Of a stretch of DNA of 36,508 bases, positions 6,631 to 15,067 are shown in pieces. Positions within the stretch are counted from its first letter, which is position 1; every line of letters starts with the position of its first letter. Source of the DNA: JTS-RE37 sp041744575 (GTDB lineage: Bacteria; Bacteroidota; Bacteroidia; Flavobacteriales; Flavobacteriaceae); NCBI GenBank assembly GCA_041744575.1, contig JBGTKP010000006.1, positions 1-36,508 on the forward strand. Reading direction: 5' to 3'. The translations under genes and the position numbers were made by a program. A model generated the notes under the pieces. The model searched no databases and was not told the origin of the DNA. It worked only from the letters and a program-made list of their open reading frames with translations.

Positions 6631-7881
6631 CTATTTTTCATTCCACATGGTTTTGGACAAACCGTTGAGATCCCAAACCACCCTGCCTTCCCTGAGGGTA
6701 AGTTCACATTCCAGTTTGCGGCTCCCGTTCATTTTCATGCCTTCGGTATCTGTAAATCCGAAACTGCCCTCATGTACCCTGAAAATCGCAAGGTCTGCCC
6801 CGGCCCCTTCGGACAGATGTCCGAGATCCGGCCGGTGAATGGCCTGTGCCGCGTTCCAGGTAGCACAGCGGATGACCTCCTGTATCGGCAGATCCAAATT
6901 CAGGAATTTTGACATTACATTGCTGAGGTCCTTCATTCCGGTGTTCATACTTTCGATGTGCAGGTCAGTACTGATGGTGTTCGGATAAAGCCCCTGGGCG
7001 AGTGCGGGTACAGCTTGTCTGAAAACAAAACTGCCACCCCCATGACCTACATCAAAAAGGATCCCGCGCTTTTGCGCATTTAAAGCATACGGTTCCAACT
7101 TTCCGCTTTCATTTACCAGGGCCAGTCGTCGCTCCACATGAGCGTACATATGGGTAAATATATCTCCCGGACGGAGTTTCTCCATCAGGAGGGTCTCAAT
7201 AGATAGAGGGGGTTCGCTCCTTCCGAAATCGATCATCACCGGAATCTGTGCCAACTTTCCGGCTTCCACGGCCCGCTCCACCGGGACCCAGTCAGGGCCC
7301 TCAAAATGTGCAAGTTTTATTCCCACAATAAGATCCGGGTATTGCCGGGCAACCATCGCTGTCAATCGGGCATCCATGTCAGAAACATCCTGTTCCGGAG
7401 CCCCGCCTTTCATCCCGGTACCTGCGATGTTCAGGAATGCCAGTACCCTGGTTTCAGACCGGTCAATGGTTTGTTCCCTGAACATCCTGAAATTCCGCCA
7501 TCCTGCCCCCCCGGCATCTACCACGGTGGTCACCCCGTTCCGGAACGTAAATCCGTCAGGGGGCAGGGCCGTAAAACCATTGCTCAGATAAGCGTCCTCT
7601 TCAGTTCCATAGAAGTTATGGCTGTGAATATCTATGAGTCCAGGGCATAGGTACAGCCCCGTGGCATCAATGACGAGCTTCGCCTGGGTCTGCGGAATAT
7701 CGTCAGCCACCATTGCGACTTTGCCATCCAGTATGGCCACATCCTTCACCTGATCGATCTTGTTTTTGGGATCAATGACGTGGCCACCCCGGATCAAAAT
7801 ATCGTAGTCCTGTGCCAAAATCCCATTAAAACTCAGAAACCCGCTGAGTATCAGTACACGGGTGTATAAATAGCGTTTCAT
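6631..7881 (-). CDS. Exported amidohydrolase/deacetylase-family metallohydrolase
   Basis: A member of the amidohydrolase superfamily in the dihydroorotase/D-aminoacylase-like group. From the ATG at 7881 it is 416 residues with a signal sequence (MKRYLYTRVLILSGFLSFNG, then ILAQD), so it acts in the periplasm. Metal-site residues visible are H86 and H88 (IDIHSH) and a candidate carboxylated lysine K189 (VGIKLAH). Further candidates are H in FTHMYAH and D in STDLHIE. The small beta-sandwich strands (IRGGHVIDPKN and the C-terminal ADLAIFRV and GRVVWD) are complete. A longer start at 7908 adds nine residues and weakens the signal peptide. It is tightly followed by the BASS transporter. The substrate is unknown, with N-acyl or cyclic amides plausible. 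Confidence 0.85.
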   Translation of the reverse strand: MKRYLYTRVLILSGFLSFNGILAQDYDILIRGGHVIDPKNKIDQVKDVAILDGKVAMVADDIPQTQAKLVIDATGLYLCPGLIDIHSHNFYGTEEDAYLSNGFTALPPDGFTFRNGVTTVVDAGGAGWRNFRMFREQTIDRSETRVLAFLNIAGTGMKGGAPEQDVSDMDARLTAMVARQYPDLIVGIKLAHFEGPDWVPVERAVEAGKLAQIPVMIDFGRSEPPLSIETLLMEKLRPGDIFTHMYAHVERRLALVNESGKLEPYALNAQKRGILFDVGHGGGSFVFRQAVPALAQGLYPNTISTDLHIESMNTGMKDLSNVMSKFLNLDLPIQEVIRCATWNAAQAIHRPDLGHLSEGAGADLAIFRVHEGSFGFTDTEGMKMNGSRKLECELTLREGRVVWDLNGLSKTMWNEK

Positions 7882-8059
7882 CCTGTTTGGTTTTCCAATT
7901 ACATTCACATGGCAAACTTTCGTTCTTGCGGGCTGCCTTTTGACAATGCCGTGGGTCTTAAGATACCTTTCTTTTCCTTATCAGACAAAGCAATGGATAT
8001 GCATGACAATGCCTCAGAGCAGATCGTATATAAACCGGACCGCATTATTTTCTTCATCA

Positions 8060-9685
8060 TTATAATTTCAGCGAACTAAACGATATCATGATATATACGA
8101 CTATGAGAATAACGGCCAGCGAAGTCACGATGTCCCAGATATTGTAACTCGATTTGTTGTTTTCCTTTTGTGACTGGCTGATATTCCCGAAAGTCAGACC
8201 TGCCAGTCTGGCCTGGGCCGGAGCAGGGTAACACCAGCTTACAAGAACTGCAATAGCGATGCAGGTGGCGAAGAAATAGGCTCCGAAAACCAGCCAGTTG
8301 ATGCTGGCTATACGAAACAGGATGCCTCCCTCAGTCAGGGAACCCTGCACAATTTCCAGGGTAAGCTTTGAGAATCCAATGATAAATCCGCCGATCAGTG
8401 TGGCTATTGCGCCGTTGGCATTGATCCGTTTATAGAAAATGCCGAGCAGGAATACGGCAGCTATAGGGGGTGAAATATAGGCTTGTACATTCTGAAGATA
8501 TTCATAAAGGCCGCCGGATAATTTGCTTATGATCGGGATCCACAACAGCCCCAGGCCCACGACGAAAAACGTGGCGATTCTCCCAGTCCTGACCAATTTG
8601 TCTTCAGCCTCCATGGGTTTCAGTTTTTTATAGATATCCAGGGTAAAGAGGGTGGAACAGGAATTGAAAACCGAGGCCAGCGAACTCATCAGAGCTGCCA
8701 GGAGGCCGGCAGCCACCAGTCCGCGAAGTCCCGAAGGCATGATATTGCTCATCAGGACCGGGAATGCCTCATCCGGATTGTCCCAGCTAAGCCTGCCCTG
8801 CATTTTTAAACCAAGGGCGATGACCCCGGGGATTAGAAAAAGAAATACCGGCATTAATTTCAACAAGGCTCCAAAAATACTCCCCCTACGACCTTCTTTG
8901 ATGTTCTTTGCGGTCAAAACCCGCTGGACGATGACCTGGTCCGTGCACCAGTACCAGATCCCGACTACAGTGCTCGTTATAAATAAGGGCAGCCACGGAT
9001 AATCAGGATCAGAATTGGGCCGCCACATATTAAAGTAGTCGGGGCCGACAGTTTCCTTCAACTGGCGCCAACCCCCCACTTCCTGTAAACCCAGATAGGT
9101 CAGGATCCCAGCCCCCAGTACCAGTACGATGGCCTGGATGGTTTCTGTATATACCACCGCCCGCATTCCTCCCAGCACGGTGTAGAGTCCTGTCAAAACC
9201 ACAGTAGCAACCGCCCCGATCCAAAATGGGATCCCGAGCAATGCCGATACTACCACCCCCCCGGCATAGATGGTTACGGATACTTTGGTCAGCACATAAG
9301 CAATAAGGGAGACCACCGATAACACCCACCGCGACCTTTCATCAAACCGCTTCTCGAGAAATTCCGGCATGGTGAACACCCCGCTCCGGGCATAAAAAGG
9401 CAGAAATACCCATCCCAGCATGAGCACAATCCAGGCATGCAATTCGTAAATCAATAGTGGCATTTTATCCCCGGCGCCATTTCCTGCCAAACCCACTACA
9501 TGCTCAGAGCCTATGTTTGAGGCAAAGATGGATGCGCCCACCATAAACCAACCGATATTGCGGCCTGCGAGAAAATAGTCTTCGGTATTCTTTTGTTTTT
9601 GAAGGATCACCCACCAGGCTACGCCGAGAAGGACCACGAAATAGGCGACAATAACGCCCCAGTCAATTAGATCGAGAGGCTTCAT
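8060..9685 (-). CDS. Sodium/solute symporter (SSS family, SGLT-like)
   Basis: A 541-residue inner-membrane protein with about 14 helices. Signature segments include NTEDYFLAGRNIGWFMVGAS, FASNIGSEHVVGLAGNGAG, GVFTMPEFLEKRF, TVLGGMRAVVYTETIQ, and the Na+-site helix with AALMSSLASVFNSCSTLFT. The GSEH/GLAG signature is typical of the sugar-transporting (SGLT) branch rather than the proline or pantothenate branches. In this operon it is the obvious importer for the monosaccharide or oxidised sugar released outside, feeding the Gfo/Idh protein and TIM-barrel isomerase encoded just before it. The gap to the Gfo/Idh gene is 79 bp. The start ATG at 9685 gives MKPLDLIDWGVIVAYF, the normal first helix. 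Confidence 0.93.
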   Translation of the reverse strand: MKPLDLIDWGVIVAYFVVLLGVAWWVILQKQKNTEDYFLAGRNIGWFMVGASIFASNIGSEHVVGLAGNGAGDKMPLLIYELHAWIVLMLGWVFLPFYARSGVFTMPEFLEKRFDERSRWVLSVVSLIAYVLTKVSVTIYAGGVVVSALLGIPFWIGAVATVVLTGLYTVLGGMRAVVYTETIQAIVLVLGAGILTYLGLQEVGGWRQLKETVGPDYFNMWRPNSDPDYPWLPLFITSTVVGIWYWCTDQVIVQRVLTAKNIKEGRRGSIFGALLKLMPVFLFLIPGVIALGLKMQGRLSWDNPDEAFPVLMSNIMPSGLRGLVAAGLLAALMSSLASVFNSCSTLFTLDIYKKLKPMEAEDKLVRTGRIATFFVVGLGLLWIPIISKLSGGLYEYLQNVQAYISPPIAAVFLLGIFYKRINANGAIATLIGGFIIGFSKLTLEIVQGSLTEGGILFRIASINWLVFGAYFFATCIAIAVLVSWCYPAPAQARLAGLTFGNISQSQKENNKSSYNIWDIVTSLAVILIVVYIMISFSSLKL

Positions 9686-9764
9686 TTTAGGGTAAGATGC
9701 AGTGGTCTGTGATACATGGTATTAGGAGGTTTAATTGTCAATACGCTTTCTTTAAGGAACAATC

Positions 9765-10901
9765 TCAGGCATGCTCCATCAGGGTAAAGGCCGGAAGTTT
9801 AATAATTTCTCCGCCTTTTTGAGCAGATTCATGGGCAAGGATCCCTACACAGGTAATGTTTGCCGACTGTCTCGCATTCGGGTAAGGCGCCTTTTCTGAG
9901 ACGAGGGCATTGATAAACTCGTGTACCAGATGCGGATGCGAACCTCCATGCCCGGCCCCTTGAGTAAAGGAGAGGTGCTGATGTTTCTCCGAATCATAGA
10001 CACCTCTGGTCGTAAAATGACGGATCTCCTCCGGCAGGAGTTTGGCAAAATCCGGCGATTCCACTTCTTCAGGAATTTCGTTTTCCGGTTTTTTGGCAGT
10101 GTGAATCACCAGGGGACGGCCTTCAATCAAAGGCCACTCCACGGATTTTTTGGACCCGTATACTTCAAAACTTTCACGATACTGCCGGGCGACATCAAAC
10201 AGGGATCGGTAGACCTGGGCGCTCAGATCTGAGTTGCGGAATTTTATATGGGTTGTTTCTACAGCAAAAGGGGAGTTGTAATGGGCAATCAGTTCCTCCC
10301 TGATGGTGCCCGATCCGAAGCAGGAAACGTACTCGGCTTCCCCCCGGGTGAGTCCCAGTACCGGCCCTACACAGTGGGTCGCATAATACATGGGTGGCAG
10401 ACCAGGCCAGTAGTTGGGCCAACCATCCATATCCTGCTGATGGCTTGCCTTCAAAAATTGTATTTTGCCCAGGGCCCCCTGCTCATACAGTTCCTTCATA
10501 TACAGGAATTCCCTTGCGTAGACCACGGTTTCCATCATCATATAGGTCAGCCCGGTCGTTTCTGTCAGTTTGACAATTTCCTCACATTCCTCTGTTGTGG
10601 TTGCCATCGGAACCGTACAGGCCACGTGTTTTCCTGCCTTGAGTGCCTTTATGGCCTGAACTCCGTGATCAGGGATAGGGGTATTGATATGAACCGCATC
10701 TATATCCGGGTCTTTTAATAACTCATCATAGGAGGTATAGTATTTTTCTATCTGAAACTCTTTGGCTATCGCCTTCAACTTCTTTTCATCCCGCTGTGAG
10801 ATGGCTATAAGATGGGCTGAGGGATGTTTCTGATAAATGGGAATGAATTCGGCTCCGAAGCCCAGGCCCACTATAGCCACATTGATTTTCCGACCACTCA
10901 T
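9765..10901 (-). CDS. Gfo/Idh/MocA-family protein lacking the EKP lysine
   Basis: A 378-residue cytoplasmic protein. It has an N-terminal Rossmann fold (VAIVGLGFGAEF, residues 8-19) and a C-terminal alpha/beta domain. Family members normally oxidise or reduce sugars with NAD(P) using the Lys of the EKP motif. Here that position reads CTVPMA, with Val97 in place of Lys. A His (H176 in YYATHCVG) remains at the place of the second catalytic residue. Complete family sequence surrounds the change, so it is not decay, and I recall relatives with the same TVPMA variant. Activity could be altered (isomerisation, lyase or non-redox). The gene starts 14 bp after the epimerase-like gene and is certainly co-transcribed with it. 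Confidence 0.88.
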   Translation of the reverse strand: MSGRKINVAIVGLGFGAEFIPIYQKHPSAHLIAISQRDEKKLKAIAKEFQIEKYYTSYDELLKDPDIDAVHINTPIPDHGVQAIKALKAGKHVACTVPMATTTEECEEIVKLTETTGLTYMMMETVVYAREFLYMKELYEQGALGKIQFLKASHQQDMDGWPNYWPGLPPMYYATHCVGPVLGLTRGEAEYVSCFGSGTIREELIAHYNSPFAVETTHIKFRNSDLSAQVYRSLFDVARQYRESFEVYGSKKSVEWPLIEGRPLVIHTAKKPENEIPEEVESPDFAKLLPEEIRHFTTRGVYDSEKHQHLSFTQGAGHGGSHPHLVHEFINALVSEKAPYPNARQSANITCVGILAHESAQKGGEIIKLPAFTLMEHA

Positions 10902-10915
10902 TGTTTTCGTTTTAA

Positions 10916-11764
10916 TTAGGAATTGAATATTTTTTTAAGATGTCGCAGTCCCTCTGTAGCGAACTCATCCTGATTTTCCGCGAGATTCTTCCAGATACAT
11001 ACAGCAGCAGCAAGTTCTTTGATTTCAGGTGTGAAACTTTCAATGACAATAGGGCCATCGTAGTTGATGCTTTTTAAACCCGAGTTAAAATCCTCCCATG
11101 GGGTCAGACCGGTTCCCGGAACCCCCCTGTGGTTCTCTGAGACCTGTACATGAAGTAACTTATCTCCCACCCTTTCTATGGCCTCCCTGAAATTATTTTC
11201 TTCAATCGACATATGAAACCCATCGAGCAGGACCCTGGCATTGGCATGATTCACGTCATTTATAAGGCGCATGACATCGCTTGCTGTATTGACCAGGTCT
11301 GATTCAAAGCGGTTGAGGGGTTCCAGAGCGATGGATAAGCCATGGCTCTTCGCCATGATACACACTTTTCCAAGATTGTTCACCGCAAGTTCCCACTCTC
11401 TTTTCCGCTGCTCGGCCGGAAGCATCCGGGCCTTCCCCACAGCAGCGTACATAGGTCCGGCCAAAAAACCTGTTCCCAGCTGATTGCAGAGTTCAAAACA
11501 GGCATCAAGATACCTAAGGCAATCCCATTGTACCGATACCTCCTCATTGGTTAGGTCCTTGGTGGGCCCGAAGACACCGCATACGGTGGCGGCAAGTCCA
11601 TGGTCATCCAGCGCGGTTTTTACCTCTTCCCCGTCAATCAAACCGGGATCTTCCACGGGAATCTCGACCAGATCGAATCCCATCGATTTAATCTTCGGGA
11701 ACAGGGCGATGGATGCGGTTTTAAATGGGGATTCCCACAACCAGGTGCTTACTCCGTATTTCAT
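10916..11764 (-). CDS. Sugar phosphate isomerase/epimerase, ketose-3-epimerase-like TIM barrel
   Basis: A 282-residue AP-endonuclease-2-type TIM barrel close to D-tagatose/D-psicose 3-epimerases. Motifs in order are IALEPLNRFE (E148), LLDGFHMSIEE (D181, H184), LLHVQVSENHRGVPGTG (R213) and IVIESF (E242). By the spacing of the known tagatose epimerase, E148, D181 and E242 are metal ligands, R213 binds substrate, and the fourth metal ligand falls on Gln207 instead of His. The protein is cytoplasmic. It sits between the ThuA fusion (34 bp upstream) and the Gfo/Idh gene (14 bp downstream). The trio recalls sugar catabolic sets in which a keto-sugar is epimerised or cleaved. The exact substrate cannot be read from the sequence. 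Confidence 0.87.
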   Translation of the reverse strand: MKYGVSTWLWESPFKTASIALFPKIKSMGFDLVEIPVEDPGLIDGEEVKTALDDHGLAATVCGVFGPTKDLTNEEVSVQWDCLRYLDACFELCNQLGTGFLAGPMYAAVGKARMLPAEQRKREWELAVNNLGKVCIMAKSHGLSIALEPLNRFESDLVNTASDVMRLINDVNHANARVLLDGFHMSIEENNFREAIERVGDKLLHVQVSENHRGVPGTGLTPWEDFNSGLKSINYDGPIVIESFTPEIKELAAAVCIWKNLAENQDEFATEGLRHLKKIFNS

Positions 11765-11798
11765 TTCTTTCCGATTTAGGGCTTATTGAGCTTTCAGT

Positions 11799-14700
11799 CT
11801 ACGTTTTTGCAGCAACCACCTTCATCATCCCCTGCATAATCCGCCAGTGCCCCGGGAAAGTACATATATAGGGGTACATCCCGGGTTTGGAAGGTGCGGT
11901 AAAACGCAAAACGACCTTTTCCTCCGGGTTTACAAGGGGTGTCGCGAACAACACCTCAGGCATCTCGGGGACATAATTCTTCTCAGCTTCTGCAGGATCT
12001 GCCGCCAGCTTATCTGCGGCAAGCCCCACCTTTTCCTTATCGCCCTCTGTCGTAATGACGAGGTTATGCTGCATAAAATCTGTATTCTCAAATACAAGTT
12101 CCACCTGCGATCCCGCCTCCACGACAAATTCAGTCAGGTTATATTTCATTTCGTTTTCGATGGTACCAATGGTGATTACCACCCCCGGGGTGGAATTCAC
12201 TGCGGCTTCAGCACCCTGCGCTCCGGCCATTGAAAAATAATTAGTGACAAAAGTTTCTGCCAAATCTTCCCCTTTCAGGATGGGAGCTTCCTCGGTAACC
12301 ACCATAGTTGTGGCAGGGGTGAAACGTGGATGGTCCTTCCTGAAGGCATCCACAAATTCCCGGATATTATGGCTTGCAGCCAAATAAACAGCCTGAGAAA
12401 GCCAAGGATCTTCTTTTACATTTTTCTTCTGGCTGAGTTCATATAAGATTCGTCCCACTTTTTCAACAGGTTCCCTATCCGCAAAATATAGTATGGCTTC
12501 TAACTGTACCCCTGGATCGTTGTCTTCCATCAGGCGCGCACCAAGGATGGCAGAATCCGTTTCCTTGCTCCCTGGAAGTATTTGGATGGCTGCCTTTCTC
12601 AGGGCCGGAGAGGAATGGAAGAGTGCCCCGACGACTACGGCACGTGCCTCCTCGTCAGCAGAAACCACTCCAAGACCTTCAAGGGTCCAAAGGGCATGGA
12701 GGGCGCCCGGGTCCAGGCCCTCGCCGTCTGCCTTGCCGTCATTCACCAGTTTATAGAGTTCGCCAAGTACGTCTGTCTTCTGCCGTTCAACCAGAAGGCG
12801 CTGGGCATGAAGCCGCCAAAGCATATTGTCATGGGACAGGGCCCTGAGCATCCCTTTTGTATCACTCAGGTCCGGCACCTTCACTACTGAATCTGCCGTC
12901 TTTGGAAACACCCGCCAGATTCGTCCTTTGGATCTGTCCCTGAGTGGATTTTCATAAGCGTTTCCCTGCCCGTTCACCGCGTCATATCCGCCTCTTTCGG
13001 AGGTAGGCGTAGGATTGTGTTGGACGATAAAATTATACCAGTCAAGCACCCAGACCGCGCCTTCCGGGCCAACGCGTGCAGAAACGGGCGATACCCATTC
13101 ATCAGAACTGGCGAAAAGGTTTCCGCCATCCTCTTCCATATAACCTGCCCCATCCCTGACAATTTTGGCGATATGAACGATGCCGCCTGTCGGTTCGCAC
13201 ACAAAAGCCACCTTGTTCCAGTAAGAAGCGGGGAAATCACGCGCGGTGTAAAAATGATGGCCAGCCGCAGCGGTAAAGCCCCCGAATACATCCACCTGGC
13301 GCACATTAGGGGTGATGGGTCTCATCGCATAGTGGCCGTCAATTTTCCTGCTCCCCTGTATAGTAATCTTTTCTTCCGTGCTGAACAGTTTGTTGGGAAT
13401 GCCCATAAAGACACTGTGGGTGTTATTTGCGGTTGAGGCAAAGATCGAGTTGTCTTCCGTAATTCCCAGACCCCAGGTATTGTTGCTCGTATTGGTAAGA
13501 AATTCGAATTCTTTCGATGTCGGGTCAAAGCGGTACACCCCCTGGCGGAATTCGAAGGGTTGATCAAAAATGTTCCCTTTAAAACCGGAGTATCCCACCA
13601 CTCCATAAATGGAATTGTCAATACCGTTTACCAGATTGGAAGGGCCGGCATGGGTGTCAAAAACGCCCCATCCGTCCATGATAACATCTCTTACATCGGC
13701 CTTGTCATCGCCGTTGGTATCCTTCAAAAAAAGAAAATTAGGCGCCTGCGATACCACGATCCCCCCATTTGCGAAAGCAAAACTGGTAGGGATATTCAGG
13801 TGATCGGCAAAGACCGTAAACTTGTCCGCACGGCCATCCCCGTCAGTATCCTCACAAATTTTAATGCGGTCATCACCGGAATTTTTATCGTCCCTGACCG
13901 TATTGGGATAATCAACAGTTTCAATAACCCAAAGCCTGCCTTTCTCATCCCAATTCATATCTATGGGATTGATAATATCAGGTTCCGAAGCAAAAAGTTC
14001 AAGTTCAAAGCCCGGAGGCACTTGTATCAGTTTAGCCGATTCTTCAGGTGTTAAGGGCATCTGATACCTGGGGGCCGGATCCCGCTTTTCATAATTCGGA
14101 ATATCCGCCATTTCCCTGTAGGCAAGCTTTGGAAAATCGCTGGTGTAGGTATCAAGATTTTTCTGCAGGTCGTCATTAATGGCCCAGCGTATACCCTCCC
14201 TCATCAGCTTTTGAAACTCCGGGTGATTCCAGGTTCGCTCATCATGGCCATAGGCAGTGTAGAAAACCCTGCCTTTACCATATTCCTTTACCCAGGTCCA
14301 GGGTTCATGATGATCCCCTTCGACCCGCTCCATCAGGACCGTAATGTCCCTGTCCAGCTTATCATGCACATAGGTTTCGTCCCAGGTAGAAAACGGAGAG
14401 ATCGCTTTGACGGCGGGATGCTCCTTTTTTACGATATCTGCCGTAAAGGTACCGGTCTTGTGCTCCATGAACTGTCCTCCGACGAGGTCGATGTATTCGG
14501 GGGAATTCTTAAAGCAAAAGCTGGCGCTGTGAATGGGAATGAAAGCATGCCCTGCGTCTACATACTCCAACAGCGCTTTCTCCTGGGCGGGGGTGATGCT
14601 TTCGTGATTGGCATAGATGATCAATCCGTCATAGGCTTCAAGTGTTTTCAGGTTGAGATCTTCCACCTCTTCCGTATAGGTGATGTTGATCCCGGAGGAA

Positions 14701-14870
14701 GTCAGACTATTTGCCAGAATGGGCATGTAGACTCTGGAATTGTGATGTTCCTGTGCATGTCCCAGAAATAGCAGTTCAATTCGGCGGGGTTCATCCGCAT
14801 GGGCTTTCTTTTCGCCGGAATGGCATGCGGCCAATGTTAAAATTACAAGCAGAAATTTAAAATTCTTCAT
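11799..14870 (-). CDS. ThuA / PVC-type dehydrogenase / HEAT / azurin-like fusion lipoprotein
   Basis: A 1023-residue exported lipoprotein (lipobox LAAC16). Domains in order are a ThuA-like domain (about 30-232, PF06283-type, with LLFLGHAQEHHN, DGLIIYANHE and the terminal AYGHDERTWNHPEF), then a PVC-type membrane-bound dehydrogenase beta-propeller (about 275-660). The propeller holds calcium-binding-like DTDGDGRAD at 341-349 and DTNGDDKAD at 384-392. HEAT-type helical repeats (about 665-870) and a C-terminal cupredoxin (about 895-1023) follow. The cupredoxin has a full blue-copper ligand set of H935 (QHNLVI), C1003, H1008 and M1012 in CTFPGHWRIM, the spacing of azurin. No CxxCH haem motif is present, so copper appears to replace the usual cytochrome. 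I infer a periplasmic sugar oxidation passing electrons to copper. It lies 34 bp upstream of the epimerase-like gene. Confidence 0.9.
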   Translation of the reverse strand: MKNFKFLLVILTLAACHSGEKKAHADEPRRIELLFLGHAQEHHNSRVYMPILANSLTSSGINITYTEEVEDLNLKTLEAYDGLIIYANHESITPAQEKALLEYVDAGHAFIPIHSASFCFKNSPEYIDLVGGQFMEHKTGTFTADIVKKEHPAVKAISPFSTWDETYVHDKLDRDITVLMERVEGDHHEPWTWVKEYGKGRVFYTAYGHDERTWNHPEFQKLMREGIRWAINDDLQKNLDTYTSDFPKLAYREMADIPNYEKRDPAPRYQMPLTPEESAKLIQVPPGFELELFASEPDIINPIDMNWDEKGRLWVIETVDYPNTVRDDKNSGDDRIKICEDTDGDGRADKFTVFADHLNIPTSFAFANGGIVVSQAPNFLFLKDTNGDDKADVRDVIMDGWGVFDTHAGPSNLVNGIDNSIYGVVGYSGFKGNIFDQPFEFRQGVYRFDPTSKEFEFLTNTSNNTWGLGITEDNSIFASTANNTHSVFMGIPNKLFSTEEKITIQGSRKIDGHYAMRPITPNVRQVDVFGGFTAAAGHHFYTARDFPASYWNKVAFVCEPTGGIVHIAKIVRDGAGYMEEDGGNLFASSDEWVSPVSARVGPEGAVWVLDWYNFIVQHNPTPTSERGGYDAVNGQGNAYENPLRDRSKGRIWRVFPKTADSVVKVPDLSDTKGMLRALSHDNMLWRLHAQRLLVERQKTDVLGELYKLVNDGKADGEGLDPGALHALWTLEGLGVVSADEEARAVVVGALFHSSPALRKAAIQILPGSKETDSAILGARLMEDNDPGVQLEAILYFADREPVEKVGRILYELSQKKNVKEDPWLSQAVYLAASHNIREFVDAFRKDHPRFTPATTMVVTEEAPILKGEDLAETFVTNYFSMAGAQGAEAAVNSTPGVVITIGTIENEMKYNLTEFVVEAGSQVELVFENTDFMQHNLVITTEGDKEKVGLAADKLAADPAEAEKNYVPEMPEVLFATPLVNPEEKVVLRFTAPSKPGMYPYICTFPGHWRIMQGMMKVVAAKT

Positions 14871-15067
14871 GGAGCGTGGCTTTACCCTGATGTGTTACTG
14901 AAAGGATCTCAATTATAAGGATAATTCTTCAAATACAATTGTGCTCCTCTGCATTTTTAGGTAATTTATCACGCCTCATATCATTGCGCGTTTTTCTGAG
15001 AGGAAGCAGCTTTATTTGAATGGTGTCTTCAAATTGTAGTCAAACACAGATCGGGATAAATTCCATT

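Noticed and set aside
7889..8049. Small minus-strand frame (about 52 codons) between the SSS symporter and amidohydrolase genes
   Set aside because: It is a short frame with no motif or hydrophobic pattern and no sign of a ribosome binding site.
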